A stretch of 64,000 nt of DNA from Micromonospora humi (GCF_900090105.1 NZ_FMDM01000014.1:62001-126000), one strand, 5' to 3'; shown: positions 16,425 through 25,084, counted from the first letter of the stretch. Numbers and translations: made by a program. Notes: generated by a model from the sequence alone, not told the origin.

Positions 16425-17384
16425 TCAACCCTTGACGCTGCCGGCGAGCAGGCCCCGCACGAAGTAGCGCTGGAGGGACAGGAACACCAGCAGCGGTACG
16501 ACGATCGACACGAACGCGCCGGCGGTGAGCCGTTGCCACTCGTTGCCCCGGGTGCCGGCCAGCTCGGCGAGCCGGACCGTCAGCGGGGCGGTCTCGTCGC
16601 CGCCCCCGGCGAAGATCAGCGCGACCAGCAGGTCGTTCCAGACCCAGAGGAACTGGAAGATGCCGATCGCCGCCAGCGCGGGCGTGATCAGCGGCAGCAC
16701 GATGGTGCGGAAGATCTTCGGGTGGGTGGCGCCGTCGACCCGGGCCGCCTCCATCAGGTCGCCGGGGAGCTGCGAGATGAAGTTGTGCAGCAGGTAGACG
16801 GCGAACGGAAGCGCGAAGCAGGTGTGCGCGAACCACACCTGGGCGAACTTCTGCTCGTCGACCAGGTCCCAGGCGGGGAGGAGCTGGACCCCGCCGAGGG
16901 TGACGCCGGTGGAGAAGAACCGCAGCAGCGGTACGAGGGCCATCTGCAGCGGCACGATCTGCAGCGCGAAGATGCCGATGTAGAGCCAGTCCCGCCCCTT
17001 GAAGTTGATCCACGCCAGCGCGTACGCGGCGAGGGAGGCGAACGCGATGGGGAACAGCACCGAGGGGATGGTGATCGCCAGCGAGTTGATGAAGTAGCTG
17101 GCGAGCTGCCCCGACGAGCCGGTGCTGAACAGCACGTCCTGGTAGTTCTGCAGGGTGAACTGCGGGTCGCTGAAGAACGTCCACCAACCGGTGGTCTTGA
17201 TCTGGTCCTCGGGCCGGAACGAGGAGATGAACAGGCCGAAGGTCGGGATCGTCCAGAGCAGCGCGAGCACGATCGAGACGAGCGTGGCGGTGCGGCTGTT
17301 GAGCCGCTTGCGGACCCGGGCGGCCCGGGTGAGCGGCGCCGGGGGTTGGACGCCGGCTCCGACGGTGGGCGAGGCGGTGGTCAT
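16425..17384 (-). CDS. Sugar ABC transporter permease (MalG type)
   Basis: 319 residues with six predicted membrane helices. The binding-protein-dependent transport motif is clear: DLMEAARVDGATHPKIFRTI followed by VLPLITPALAAIG, where the EAA loop docks on the ATPase. N-terminal helix LVSIVLALLWTIPTFGLFISSF is followed by a large extracellular loop, as in MalG and AglG. The gene begins 1 base after the MalF-type permease stop. With that permease and the binding protein it forms a carbohydrate importer; no ATPase is encoded here. Confidence 0.94.
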   Translation of the reverse strand: MTTASPTVGAGVQPPAPLTRAARVRKRLNSRTATLVSIVLALLWTIPTFGLFISSFRPEDQIKTTGWWTFFSDPQFTLQNYQDVLFSTGSSGQLASYFINSLAITIPSVLFPIAFASLAAYALAWINFKGRDWLYIGIFALQIVPLQMALVPLLRFFSTGVTLGGVQLLPAWDLVDEQKFAQVWFAHTCFALPFAVYLLHNFISQLPGDLMEAARVDGATHPKIFRTIVLPLITPALAAIGIFQFLWVWNDLLVALIFAGGGDETAPLTVRLAELAGTRGNEWQRLTAGAFVSIVVPLLVFLSLQRYFVRGLLAGSVKG

Positions 17385-17385
17385 C

Positions 17386-18435
17386 TCAGCCCTCCCGCTG
17401 CTTGCGCAGGTTGCGGATCTGGTAGATCACGAGCGGCAGGACCAGGACGAACAGGAAGACCGCGAGCGCCGAGCCCTGCCCGTTCTCGCCGTACCGGAAC
17501 GCCTGGTTGTACATCTCGGTCGCGATCACGTTGGTGTCGTAGTTGCCGTTGGTGGCGGTCCGTACGATGTCGAAGACCTTGAGCGTGGCGATGGAGATCG
17601 TCACCACCACCACGATCAGCGCCGGCCGGATGCTCGGCATGGTGATCCGCCAGAACATCTGCCACGGCGTGGTGCCGTCCAGTCGGGCCGCCTCGATGAT
17701 GTCCGCCGGGATGGCCTTGATGGCTGCGGAGAGCACCACCATGGCGAAGCCGGCCTGGATCCACACCATGATCACGATGAGCAGGAACGTGTTCAACGGC
17801 GAGTCCAGCAGCCACTGCTTCGGCTCGCCGCCCAGGGTGACCACGATCTGGTTGAGCAGGCCGATCTGGTCCTGCTCGTCGCCCCGGTAGGCGTAGATGA
17901 ACTTCCAGATGATGGCGGCGCCGACGAACGAGATGGCCATCGGCAGGAAGATCAGCGACTTGGCGGCCGACTCGAACCTGGCCTTGTCCACCAGGACCGC
18001 GTAGATCAGGCCGAACGCGCTGGCCACCAGCGGCACCAGCAGCACCCAGATCAGGGTGTTGATCAGGACCCGGAAGATCGAGTCCTCGTCGAACATCCAG
18101 CCGTAGTTGTCCAGACCCACCCAGTTGGTGCTGCTCGAGTCCATGAAGGAGAGCAGCGTGGTGCGGACGGCCGGGATCACCAGCCCGATGGTCAGGAACA
18201 GCAGCGTCGGCAGCAGGAAGAAGAACGCGAACGCCCCCTCGCGCTGCTTGCGCCGGCGGGGTGCCGGGGCGCCGCTCGCCGAGGCCGCGACCAGTTGCGC
18301 CTCCCGGCGCCGGGCGAAGAAGGCCGGCACCACGTCGAGGAGCAGGAGCAGCCCGCCCACCACCGCGACGAAAGCGATCAGCCCGTACATCAGCATGAGG
18401 AACTTCGGCTGTTCCGCCGCGAAGTCGAACTCCAT
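17386..18435 (-). CDS. Sugar ABC transporter permease (MalF type)
   Basis: 349 residues. An extra N-terminal membrane helix (FLMLMYGLIAFVAVVGGLLL) precedes a basic linker and the six-helix permease core (FAFFFLLPTLLFLTIGLV). The EAA loop reads DIIEAARLDGTTPWQMFWRI followed by TMPSIRPALIVV. The N-terminal extra helix is typical of AglF-type alpha-glucoside permeases of actinobacteria. ATG 18435 follows GGGAGGG. A stable hairpin separates it from the upstream binding-protein gene, which would let the binding protein be made in excess. Confidence 0.94.
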   Translation of the reverse strand: MEFDFAAEQPKFLMLMYGLIAFVAVVGGLLLLLDVVPAFFARRREAQLVAASASGAPAPRRRKQREGAFAFFFLLPTLLFLTIGLVIPAVRTTLLSFMDSSSTNWVGLDNYGWMFDEDSIFRVLINTLIWVLLVPLVASAFGLIYAVLVDKARFESAAKSLIFLPMAISFVGAAIIWKFIYAYRGDEQDQIGLLNQIVVTLGGEPKQWLLDSPLNTFLLIVIMVWIQAGFAMVVLSAAIKAIPADIIEAARLDGTTPWQMFWRITMPSIRPALIVVVVTISIATLKVFDIVRTATNGNYDTNVIATEMYNQAFRYGENGQGSALAVFLFVLVLPLVIYQIRNLRKQREG

Positions 18436-18465
18436 CAACCCTCCCTCAAGGGTTCGGATACGGGT

Positions 18466-18500
18466 GGGTGGTCCGGCCCGCGACGCGGACCGGACCACCC
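18466..18500 (-). terminator. Intercistronic hairpin between binding protein and permease genes
   Basis: A perfect 11-bp stem (18466-18476 with 18490-18500) and 13-base loop lie directly after the binding-protein stop codon. In sugar ABC operons such hairpins commonly stabilise the upstream message or attenuate read-through into the permease genes. The role here is inferred. Confidence 0.65.
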
Positions 18501-18507
18501 GCTCGGA

Positions 18508-19848
18508 TCACTTCCAGCTGCCCTCGATGTCGTTCAGGACGGTGGTGGTGTCCTTGCCGTTGATCCAGGCGACCATGCCCTTCCAGAACGTGCCCGCGCC
18601 GACCGCGGCCGGCATCAGGTCCGAGCCGTCGAAGCGGAAGACGGTCTTGGGGTCCTGGAGGATGCCCACGGAGAGCTTGTCCACCGGGTTCGGGACGTTG
18701 TTGATGTCCAGCTTCTTGTTCGCGGACACCCAGTCACCGATCTTGGCCCGGCTGTTGGCGTACTCGCCGGAGGCCAGGTAGGTCTGCACGGCCTGGACCT
18801 CGGGACGGTCGGCGAAGGCGGCGACGAACTCGCCACCACCCAGCACCGGCTTGCCCTTGGCCGGGTCGATGGCCGGGAAGTAGAACGCGAAGACGTCGCC
18901 GTCCTCGGCCACCTTGGTGCCCTTCGCCCACTGGTTGGCGTAGAAGGACGCCTGCCGGTGCAGCGCGCACTTGCCGCTGAGGACCGGCGCGCCGGCCTCC
19001 TGGAACGAGGTGGTGGCGATGCTCTTCACGCCGCCGAACCCGCCGTTGACGTACTTCTCGTTCTTCAGGATGGTGCCGGCCTGGTTGACGGCCGTGGCGA
19101 CCTGCGGGTCGTTGAACGGGATCCCGTGGGTGGTCCACTTGTCGTAGACCTCCGGCCCGCCGGTGCGCAGCAGGACGTCCTCGATCCAGTCGGTGGCCGG
19201 CCAGCCGGTGGCGTCACCGGACTCGATGCCGGCGCACCACGGCTTGGTGCCGCTCGCCGCGATCTTGTCGCTGAGGTCGATCAGCTCCTGCCAGGTGGTC
19301 GGGACCGACCAGCCCTTCTCCTTGAAGGTCTTCGGCGAGTACCACACGAAGGACTTCACGTTGGAGCCCAGCGGGGCGCCGTAGAACTGGCCGTTGACGG
19401 TGCTGTACTTCAGCCAGTCGGGGGAGTAGTTCTGCTCGGCCATGGCCTTGGTGTCGGCGCCGGCCGGCTTGAGCTTGCCCGAGTCGACGAACCGCTTGAG
19501 CAGGCCCGGCTGCGGGATGAAGGCGATGTCGGGGGCGTTGCCGCCGTCCACCCGGACGGGGAGCTGGGCCTCGAACTCGCCGGAGCCCTCGTGGTCGATG
19601 TCGATGCCGGTGCAGTCCTCGAACTCCTTCCAGGACTGCTGGAGGCGCTCGTCCTCGATGTCCCGGATCGACGAGTAGATCGAGACCTTCTTACCGTCGT
19701 TGCCCTGGTACTTCTCGTATGCCGCGCACTCGGCCGAGCCCGCCTTGTCGCTCTTCTTGTCGTTGCCGGTGCCGCAGGCGGCGACGCCGAGCGCCAGCCC
19801 CAGCACGCCGGTGACCGCGAGAGCCTGGCGTGATCTGGCAAACGCCAT
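18508..19848 (-). CDS. Alpha-glucoside ABC transporter substrate-binding lipoprotein
   Basis: 446 residues. The N-terminus is a lipoprotein signal peptide (hydrophobic stretch, lipobox VAAC with the modified Cys at about residue 25). The rest is a family 1 extracellular solute-binding protein; residues such as APDIAFIPQPGLLKRFVDSG and VPTTWQELIDLSDKI resemble the AglE alpha-glucoside binders. It captures the sugar outside the cell for the two permeases encoded downstream. ATG 19848 follows AAGGAGA. First gene of the operon, preceded by a canonical LacI-type palindrome at 19917-19930, so repression by the operon's own LacI protein is expected. Confidence 0.92.
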   Translation of the reverse strand: MAFARSRQALAVTGVLGLALGVAACGTGNDKKSDKAGSAECAAYEKYQGNDGKKVSIYSSIRDIEDERLQQSWKEFEDCTGIDIDHEGSGEFEAQLPVRVDGGNAPDIAFIPQPGLLKRFVDSGKLKPAGADTKAMAEQNYSPDWLKYSTVNGQFYGAPLGSNVKSFVWYSPKTFKEKGWSVPTTWQELIDLSDKIAASGTKPWCAGIESGDATGWPATDWIEDVLLRTGGPEVYDKWTTHGIPFNDPQVATAVNQAGTILKNEKYVNGGFGGVKSIATTSFQEAGAPVLSGKCALHRQASFYANQWAKGTKVAEDGDVFAFYFPAIDPAKGKPVLGGGEFVAAFADRPEVQAVQTYLASGEYANSRAKIGDWVSANKKLDINNVPNPVDKLSVGILQDPKTVFRFDGSDLMPAAVGAGTFWKGMVAWINGKDTTTVLNDIEGSWK

Positions 19849-19916
19849 GCCGATCTCCTTCCTTGCCGGCGCGTGGGGGATATCGAACCCGCGCCGGTCC
19901 GATGGTCGTCCCCACA

Positions 19917-19930
19917 TGTAAGCGCTTGCA
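19917..19930. promoter_or_regulatory. LacI-type operator for the alpha-glucoside operon
   Basis: TGTAAGCGCTTGCA is a near-perfect 14-bp palindrome matching the classical actinomycete MalR/AglR-type LacI operator with a central CG. It lies 68 bases upstream of the binding-protein start, where it can overlap the promoter. Confidence 0.85.
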
Positions 19931-20057
19931 TCCCGCGTGGTCCACCCCTAGCGCGGACACGGCCCGGTAACAATCCCGAAACCCGGTCACCCCTGGTGGG
20001 TGCGCTCCCACGGATCTTCCGCGGAACGGAACTTTCTGCCACGCTGTCCGTATCGAA

Positions 20058-20071
20058 TTGAAGACTTTCAA
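20058..20071. promoter_or_regulatory. Inverted repeat upstream of the M23 peptidase gene
   Basis: TTGAAGACTTTCAA has 5-bp arms (TTGAA/TTCAA) and resembles the GAAAnTTTC-like sites used by some LacI regulators. It ends 15 bases before the start codon, so it could be an operator or part of the 5' UTR. No binding protein is identified. Confidence 0.4.
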
Positions 20072-20086
20072 CATAGGAGGCAGTGG

Positions 20087-20863
20087 ATGCGCAAGCGGTG
20101 GCTCAGTCTCGCGGCGGGCGTGGCGGTCCTGGCCGCGACCGTGGTCCCGGCGGCGCCGGCGCTGGCCGCGCCGACGTTCAAGGTCCCGTTCCCGTGCAAC
20201 CAGTCCTGGTCCGGGCAGACCCGGTCGGACCACAGCCCGGCCAACGCGATCGACTTCAACCGCACCGACGACCTGGGCGACCCGGTGGTGGCCAGCGCGC
20301 CCGGCACCGTCGACGTGGTGACCAACCTCGGCGACACCAGCTACGGCAAGTACGTCCGGATCAACCACGGTGGCGGCTACACGACCTACTACGCCCACCT
20401 GAACGCCTTCAACGTCTCGGTCGGGCAGACCGTCGGCTACGGCCGGGTGATCGGCTACGTCGGCACCACGGGCGGCTCCACCGGCCCGCACCTGCACTAC
20501 GAGCAGCGCCTGAACGGCAGCTCCGTGAAGATCAAGTTCAACGGCGCGCAGGCTCTCTACTGGGGTACCAAGACCTACACCAGCGACAACGGCTGCGCCG
20601 GATCGAACACCGGCGCCGGCACGGTGAACACCGCGGGCGCACCGCTGACCGTGCGCTCCGGCCCGGGCACCGGCTACAGCGCGGTCGGCACGGTGGCCGA
20701 CGGGGCCGGCGTGACGATCCACTGCCAGACCACCGGCACCACGGTCACCGGCACCTACGGCACCAGCTCGATCTGGGACCGGATCGGCTCCGGCCGGTTC
20801 GTCTCCGACGCCTACGTCTACACCGGCTACGACGGCTACATCCCGAGCGTGCCCCGCTGCTGA
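20087..20863 (+). CDS. Secreted M23 metallopeptidase with C-terminal SH3-like domain
   Basis: 258 residues. A Sec signal peptide (MRKRWLSLAAGVAVLA, cleavage after ALA) is followed by an M23 peptidase domain: HSPANAIDFNRTDDLG carries the first zinc ligands and GPHLHYEQ the last ones; YYAHLN is also present. The C-terminal ~75 residues (APLTVRSGPGTGYSAVGTV) form a bacterial SH3-type domain. The enzyme should cut peptidoglycan cross-bridges or peptides outside the cell. ATG 20087 follows TAGGAGG. It stands alone, divergent from the alpha-glucoside operon, with a bidirectional terminator downstream. Confidence 0.9.
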   Translation: MRKRWLSLAAGVAVLAATVVPAAPALAAPTFKVPFPCNQSWSGQTRSDHSPANAIDFNRTDDLGDPVVASAPGTVDVVTNLGDTSYGKYVRINHGGGYTTYYAHLNAFNVSVGQTVGYGRVIGYVGTTGGSTGPHLHYEQRLNGSSVKIKFNGAQALYWGTKTYTSDNGCAGSNTGAGTVNTAGAPLTVRSGPGTGYSAVGTVADGAGVTIHCQTTGTTVTGTYGTSSIWDRIGSGRFVSDAYVYTGYDGYIPSVPRC

Positions 20864-20871
20864 CGCCGGCC

Positions 20872-20897
20872 GGCGCGGGGGCGGCGGCCCCCGCGCC
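20872..20897. terminator. Bidirectional terminator
   Basis: An 11-bp perfect stem (20872-20882 with 20887-20897) and 4-base loop sit between the convergent M23 peptidase and TspO genes. Confidence 0.7.
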
Positions 20898-20906
20898 CGG
20901 AGCGGG

Positions 20907-21404
20907 TCAGGCGTTCATCCGCCAGATGGCGAGGTTCAGCGCGGCGGCGAACGTGACCCACGCCCAGTACGGCAGCATCAGGAACGTCGCCGGCCGGGAC
21001 ACCCGCCGGAACAGGAACACGGTCACGCCGATCGCCAGCCACATCAGCACGATCTCGGCGAACGCCAGCCCGTAGCGGCCGGCGCCGAAGAAGAGCGGGG
21101 TCCAGATCGCGTTCAGCACGAGCTGCGCACACCAGGCCCAGAGCGCGGGGCCGAAGCCGACCCGTCGCCAGACCAGCCAGCCGGCGATCGCGATCAGCGC
21201 GTAGAGCACGGTCCAGACCGGGCCGAACAGCCACGACGGTGGCGCCCAGGACGGCTGGTCGAGGCTCTGGTACTCGGCGGAGGTGCCCCGGACACCCAGA
21301 CCGCCGATGGCGGCGGCGGCGAACGTGGCGGCGCCGAAGCCCACCAGCGCCCACCACTTCCGGGCCCCGGCGGTGCGCCGGGTGGCACGCTGCGACATCT
21401 CCAT
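20907..21404 (-). CDS. TspO/MBR family membrane protein
   Basis: 165 residues with five membrane helices. Family signatures: WYxxL-like region as YQSLDQPSWAPPSWLFGPVW, then WTVLYALIAIAGWLVW, QLVLNAIWTPLFFGAGRYGLA and PYWAWVTFAAALNLAIWRMN. TspO proteins bind tetrapyrroles and are linked to oxidative stress; the partner here is unknown. ATG 21404, or ATG 21398 two codons in. Monocistronic: a terminator lies on both sides. Confidence 0.92.
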   Translation of the reverse strand: MEMSQRATRRTAGARKWWALVGFGAATFAAAAIGGLGVRGTSAEYQSLDQPSWAPPSWLFGPVWTVLYALIAIAGWLVWRRVGFGPALWAWCAQLVLNAIWTPLFFGAGRYGLAFAEIVLMWLAIGVTVFLFRRVSRPATFLMLPYWAWVTFAAALNLAIWRMNA

Positions 21405-21456
21405 GGTCGAGATATTGCCGTTTCGCGCCGGGGGCAAACCCACCCGGACGCGAAAG

Positions 21457-21524
21457 CGCCGGGATCGTCGGGTCCGGGCGCTCCGGTCTGGGAGGACAGA
21501 GCGCCGAACCCGACGACCCCGGCG
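21457..21524 (-). terminator. Long imperfect stem after the small membrane protein gene
   Basis: About 26 bp of near-complementary sequence (21457-21483 with 21499-21524) with G-U pairs and one bulge, loop of 15 bases. It lies downstream of the 48-residue gene at 21550-21696 and upstream of tspO. Confidence 0.65.
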
Positions 21525-21549
21525 GGTCAGGGGTGTTGCGGTCGGACGG

Positions 21550-21696
21550 TTACGTGTTGAAGATGCTGACGCCACCCGGGCCGACCAGCAGGCCGACGAC
21601 GATGAGGACGATGCCCCAGAGGATCTGCCGGCGGAAGAGGGCGAGAATTCCGGCGACCACGAGTACGACTGCGAGAATCCAGAGAATCAGCTCCAT
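21550..21696 (-). CDS. GPGG-motif small membrane protein
   Basis: A 48-residue protein: one or two hydrophobic helices (LILWILAVVLVVAGILALF, then WGIVLIVVGLLVG) followed by the C-terminal signature GPGGVSIFNT. This matches the actinobacterial GPGG-motif small membrane protein family, whose function is unknown. ATG 21696. Conserved C-terminal motif and membrane propensity make it a real gene despite the length. Confidence 0.82.
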   Translation of the reverse strand: MELILWILAVVLVVAGILALFRRQILWGIVLIVVGLLVGPGGVSIFNT

Positions 21697-21738
21697 GGCG
21701 GCTGGATACCCGGGTGTCCGATCCCGGAAACCTCCCGC

Positions 21739-22464
21739 TCAGTCGAGCTGTTCTCCCAGGTGGAAGACGCTGTACGCCTGCTTGATCACGGGGTGCGCGA
21801 CGTTGCGTACCCGGACCCCGCCCGGGGTGGTGCCCCGCTCGGTGCCGTGGTGGGCGTGCCCGTGCAACGCCAGCGCGGTGGGCGCCGAGTCGATCGCCTG
21901 CCCGAGCTGGTAGCAGCCGAGGAACGGGTAGATCTCCAGCGGCTCACCGGCGAGCGTGTCCGGCACGGGGGCGTAGTGGGTGAGCGCGACCAGCGCGTCG
22001 CAGTCCAGGGAGAGCAACGCGGACGCCAGCGCGTCGGCGCTCTCCCGGGTGGTCCGCACGAACGACTTCATCTCCGGCTCGCCGAAGTCGCTGGCGCACC
22101 GCCCGGCGAACCCGCCGCCGAAGCCCTTCACCCCGGCCACGCCGAGCCGCCCGCCGGCGCACTCCAGCACGGTGCCGGTGCCCTCCAGCACGGTGATCCC
22201 GGCATCCTCGAGCACCTTGACCACCTGTGGCACCTGGTCGCACTGGTGGTCGTGGTTGCCGAGCACGGTGATCACCGGCACCCCGAGACCGCCGAACTCG
22301 CGCGCCACGCAGCGCGCCTCGGCCTCGGTACCGTGTCGGGTCAGGTCGCCGGCGAGCAGCAGCACGTCCGCGCAGTCCGGCAACTCCTCCAGCGCCGGGC
22401 GGAACCGGCCAACCACGTCCTCGTCCACGTGCACGTCGCCGACGGCGGCGATCCGGATCACCAT
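21739..22464 (-). CDS. Calcineurin-like metallophosphoesterase
   Basis: 241 residues with the full metallophosphoesterase motif set: GDVHVDE, LLLAGDLTRHG, VLGNHDHQ, LTHYAP and HGHAHHGT, which bind two metals. Probably a cytoplasmic phosphodiesterase or phosphatase; no signal peptide is seen and the substrate cannot be told. It lies 10 bp downstream of the BON-domain gene on the same strand, so it may be the last gene of a three-gene operon with BON and nucleotidyltransferase genes. Confidence 0.9.
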   Translation of the reverse strand: MVIRIAAVGDVHVDEDVVGRFRPALEELPDCADVLLLAGDLTRHGTEAEARCVAREFGGLGVPVITVLGNHDHQCDQVPQVVKVLEDAGITVLEGTGTVLECAGGRLGVAGVKGFGGGFAGRCASDFGEPEMKSFVRTTRESADALASALLSLDCDALVALTHYAPVPDTLAGEPLEIYPFLGCYQLGQAIDSAPTALALHGHAHHGTERGTTPGGVRVRNVAHPVIKQAYSVFHLGEQLD

Positions 22465-22474
22465 CGAACCTCCC

Positions 22475-22744
22475 TCACGGCAGCTCCTCGACCTGGGTGG
22501 GCGCCTGCGTGCGGATCACACCGATGTCGCTGGTCACCGGCGTGTCGGGGAAACGCTCGGCCACCCGCCGCAGGATCTCCTCCCGCCGGTGCGGGCTCTC
22601 CACCTCGCCGGAGAGCACCAGCCCGCGCTCGTGGCGCGCCACCGTGATGCCCTGTTCGGCCACGGACGGGTCCTCGGTCAGCATGTTCTGGATCTCGGCC
22701 TCGACGTATTCGTCGGGGGGCGCGTCGCCGGGCTGTCCGGTCAC
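22475..22744 (-). CDS. BON-domain protein
   Basis: 89 residues from GTG 22744, which overlaps the nucleotidyltransferase stop (GTGA). One BON domain: EAEIQNMLTEDPSVAEQGITV, then GLVLSGEVESPHRREEILRRV with the conserved Gly, ending DIGVIRTQ. BON domains bind membranes or phospholipids; without a signal peptide this one is likely cytoplasmic. Role unknown. Confidence 0.85.
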   Translation of the reverse strand: MTGQPGDAPPDEYVEAEIQNMLTEDPSVAEQGITVARHERGLVLSGEVESPHRREEILRRVAERFPDTPVTSDIGVIRTQAPTQVEELP

Positions 22745-23322
22745 GGGGTCTCCCTTCCGCCGGGCGCGCCGTCGGGCAGCACGTCCAGCCGGTCGAGCAG
22801 CACCAGAAACGCCTCCGCGTACGGCGAGTGCTGCGTTTCCTTCCGTACCCGTTCCCAGTCGATCTGCTCCCGCAGCGAGCGGGCGAGCGGCAGGGCGCGG
22901 GCGAAGTCGCAGTAGTGCTGGGAGAAGCTGAGCAGCTTGTGCACCATGAGCTGGCTGGCCGAGAGCACCGGCATGCGGATCGCGTCGACCGGCCGCACGA
23001 TCGTGTCGGCGAATGTCTCCTCGGTCACCGGGGTCTCGATCGGCCGGTGGATGAGGTCCACCATCCGGTCCTCGTCGTAGACCTTGACCAGCCAGTCCTC
23101 CGGCGGGCGCTCGGCGGTGAAGCCGGCCTCGACCAGCGCCTCCAGCGCCCGGTCGACGTCGCACTCGCGGAGCAGGAAGTCGACGTCGTGGTCGCTGGAG
23201 TGCCCGCCGTGGGCGTACACCGCGAAGCTGCCGCCCAGCGCGAACGGGATCTCGGACTGCTTGAGCACGGCGGCGACCTTCTTCAGCGTGTGCACCAGGG
23301 TCTCGTCCCCGCGCTCGGCCAT
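22741..23322 (-). CDS. Nucleotidyltransferase-fold protein
   Basis: 193 residues starting at ATG 23322 (GGGAGA upstream). Signature of the nucleotidyltransferase superfamily used by MNT/AbiEii-type proteins: PFALGGSFAVYAHGG, then DHDVDFLLRECDVDRAL with the Asp pair, followed by DRMVDLIHRP and the helical part SASQLMVHKLLSFSQHYCDF. It could transfer a nucleotide to a small molecule or protein. No HEPN antitoxin-type partner is next to it; the coupled BON gene makes a housekeeping role more likely than a toxin system. Confidence 0.82.
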   Translation of the reverse strand: MAERGDETLVHTLKKVAAVLKQSEIPFALGGSFAVYAHGGHSSDHDVDFLLRECDVDRALEALVEAGFTAERPPEDWLVKVYDEDRMVDLIHRPIETPVTEETFADTIVRPVDAIRMPVLSASQLMVHKLLSFSQHYCDFARALPLARSLREQIDWERVRKETQHSPYAEAFLVLLDRLDVLPDGAPGGRETP

Positions 23323-23461
23323 CTGGGTCTCCCGTCGTCGTCGTGGGCGGTGAGATTGAGTGGCGTACCCGGCGGACGCTCCGGTCACACCTTCCGCATC
23401 CACCTGGGGAGGAACGCGACAAAACGGTAGCCGCGAGCACCTGTCGGATATCCTCGGGGAG

Positions 23462-24115
23462 GTGGCCAGCTCACTGCGCACCGTCGCCCTGATCGGCATC
23501 GACGGCTCGGGCAAGACCACCCAGGCCCACCTGCTCGCCGAGGCGCTCACCGCCGCCGGCCACCGGGCCACCTACCACCGCAACGCCGGCGGCCGTCGCT
23601 GGCTCGGCCGGCTCGCCCAGCGGGTCGGTCGACCCGACGCGCAGCGCCTGGTCGGGCGCGACGGCCTGCTCGCCGTCGAATCCGTGCTGCGCTGGCTGGC
23701 CATCGCGCTCGCGCTGCTCAGCTGCCTGCTCACCGGTCGCACCGCGGTGATGGACCGCTGGTCCGCCTGCCAGTACGCCAGCATCCGGGCGCACGGCGGC
23801 CAGCGGTGGGAGCGGCTGGCCCGGGCCGGCTACCGGGTCTTCCCGCCGCCCCGGGTCACCTTTCTGCTGACCGTCGACCCGGTCGAGGCGTACCGGCGGA
23901 TCGAGCGGCGCGGCACCGACCACGAGAGCATGCGGTGGCTCACCGCCGCCGACGCCGCCTACCGGTCGCTACCGGAGTACGCCGGTTTCGTGGTGGTGGA
24001 CGGCAGCGGCGAGCCGGAGGAGGTGTCCCGCCGGATCCGGGCGCACCTGAGCGAGTGGCTGCCGGACGACCCGACCGCCCTGGCCGGCCCGGTGCCGGTT
24101 CAGGCCAGCCCGTAG
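23462..24115 (+). CDS. Thymidylate-kinase-like P-loop protein
   Basis: 217 residues from GTG 23462. The Walker A motif GIDGSGKTTQAHLLAEAL follows immediately, and VMDRWSACQYASIRAHGG matches the DR(Y/W) motif of dTMP kinases; the lid is RIERRGTDHES. TATCCT (23449-23454) lies 7 bases before the GTG, consistent with a leaderless message and this start. A hydrophobic stretch (LRWLAIALALLSCLLTG) in the middle is unusual for TMP kinase, so a different phosphoryl acceptor is possible. Its 3' end overlaps the convergent SDR gene by 16 bp. Confidence 0.83.
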   Translation: MASSLRTVALIGIDGSGKTTQAHLLAEALTAAGHRATYHRNAGGRRWLGRLAQRVGRPDAQRLVGRDGLLAVESVLRWLAIALALLSCLLTGRTAVMDRWSACQYASIRAHGGQRWERLARAGYRVFPPPRVTFLLTVDPVEAYRRIERRGTDHESMRWLTAADAAYRSLPEYAGFVVVDGSGEPEEVSRRIRAHLSEWLPDDPTALAGPVPVQASP

Positions 24116-24783
24116 ACCGGGACGCTCGCGCCGCTGGTCGGCGCGGACTCGTCGCCGGCCAGGAAGCGGATCACCGAGGCGATCTCGGCCGGCGGCACCC
24201 ACCGCCGGTGGTCGGCCTCGGGCTGGGCGGCCCGGTTGGCCGGGGTGTCGATGACACTGGGCAGCACCGTGTTGCACCGCACCCCGCGCTGCCGGTACTC
24301 CACCGCTACCGCGTTGGCGAACGCCTGCACCGCGGCCTTGGCGGTCACGTAACCGGCCGCGCCGGGGAAGGGCGCCACCGCGGCGCGCGCCGAGACGCAG
24401 ACCACCGCGCCGCCGCCGGCCGCCACCAGGTGCGGCAGCGCCGCGTGGGTGACCAGGTAGGTCGGGCGCAGGTTGAGCCGCAGCAGGCGCTCGAACTCCT
24501 CGACCGGGGTCTCGTGCACCAGGCCGCCACTGGCGTACCCACCGACGAGGTTGACCACCGCGCGCAGCGGCGCCGCGGCCTCGGCGGTGGCCTCCGCCAC
24601 CGCCCGCGCGGCCCCCTCGGGGGTGAGCAGGTCCGCCACCACCCGGACCGGGCCCTCGGCCGCCGTCTCCCCGGCCTCCCGACCGGGTACGACCACCCGC
24701 CAGCCGTCGGCGAGGAACGCGGCGGTGACCGCGCCGCCCAGTCCACCCGTGCCTCCGGTCACCAGCACCGTGCGATCCACCAT
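24100..24783 (-). CDS. Short-chain dehydrogenase/reductase
   Basis: 227 residues, classical SDR: cofactor motif TGGTGGLG, NLVGGYASGG in place of NNAG, catalytic Ser in VVCVSARAA and the YVTAK Tyr-Lys pair, then VLPSVIDTP. NAD(P) dependent oxidoreductase of unknown substrate. ATG 24783 begins MVDRTVLVTGG; a few codons upstream could be added. Monocistronic. Confidence 0.9.
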   Translation of the reverse strand: MVDRTVLVTGGTGGLGGAVTAAFLADGWRVVVPGREAGETAAEGPVRVVADLLTPEGAARAVAEATAEAAAPLRAVVNLVGGYASGGLVHETPVEEFERLLRLNLRPTYLVTHAALPHLVAAGGGAVVCVSARAAVAPFPGAAGYVTAKAAVQAFANAVAVEYRQRGVRCNTVLPSVIDTPANRAAQPEADHRRWVPPAEIASVIRFLAGDESAPTSGASVPVYGLA

Positions 24784-25084
24784 GACCACACGGTAGCGGC
24801 CGCGGGTCCGCCGGCCGCCCGCCACAGCACCACCCGGCGGTCACGATGAGCGACGTCGAGGGTCGGCGGCGGTCGGCGCGGCGGCGGCGGGAGGTCGGCC
24901 CGGCTGACCGGTGGTCCGATGCCGGCCGTCCGGGCCGGGTGGGCGGCGTGACGGTCGATCGGGCGCACCTCCGACGGGCTCGAGTCGACCGGACCGGATG
25001 AGGCGGCCGGGCTGCGGTGATGGGACCCTGGGCGTGGGTGCCGGGCGCGGAAGGCGGTAAATTTCCCGATACGCGGCGTCATGG
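24784..25084. other. Intergenic region, no gene seen
   Basis: About 300 bases between the divergent SDR and murR genes. I see no conserved coding frame or RNA fold; only the murR promoter at its right edge (25085-25116) stands out. Confidence 0.5.

Noticed and set aside
22741..23322. Nucleotidyltransferase as the toxin or antitoxin of a MNT/HEPN or AbiE system
   Set aside because: No HEPN or AbiEi-like partner lies next to it; the coupled neighbour is a BON-domain gene.
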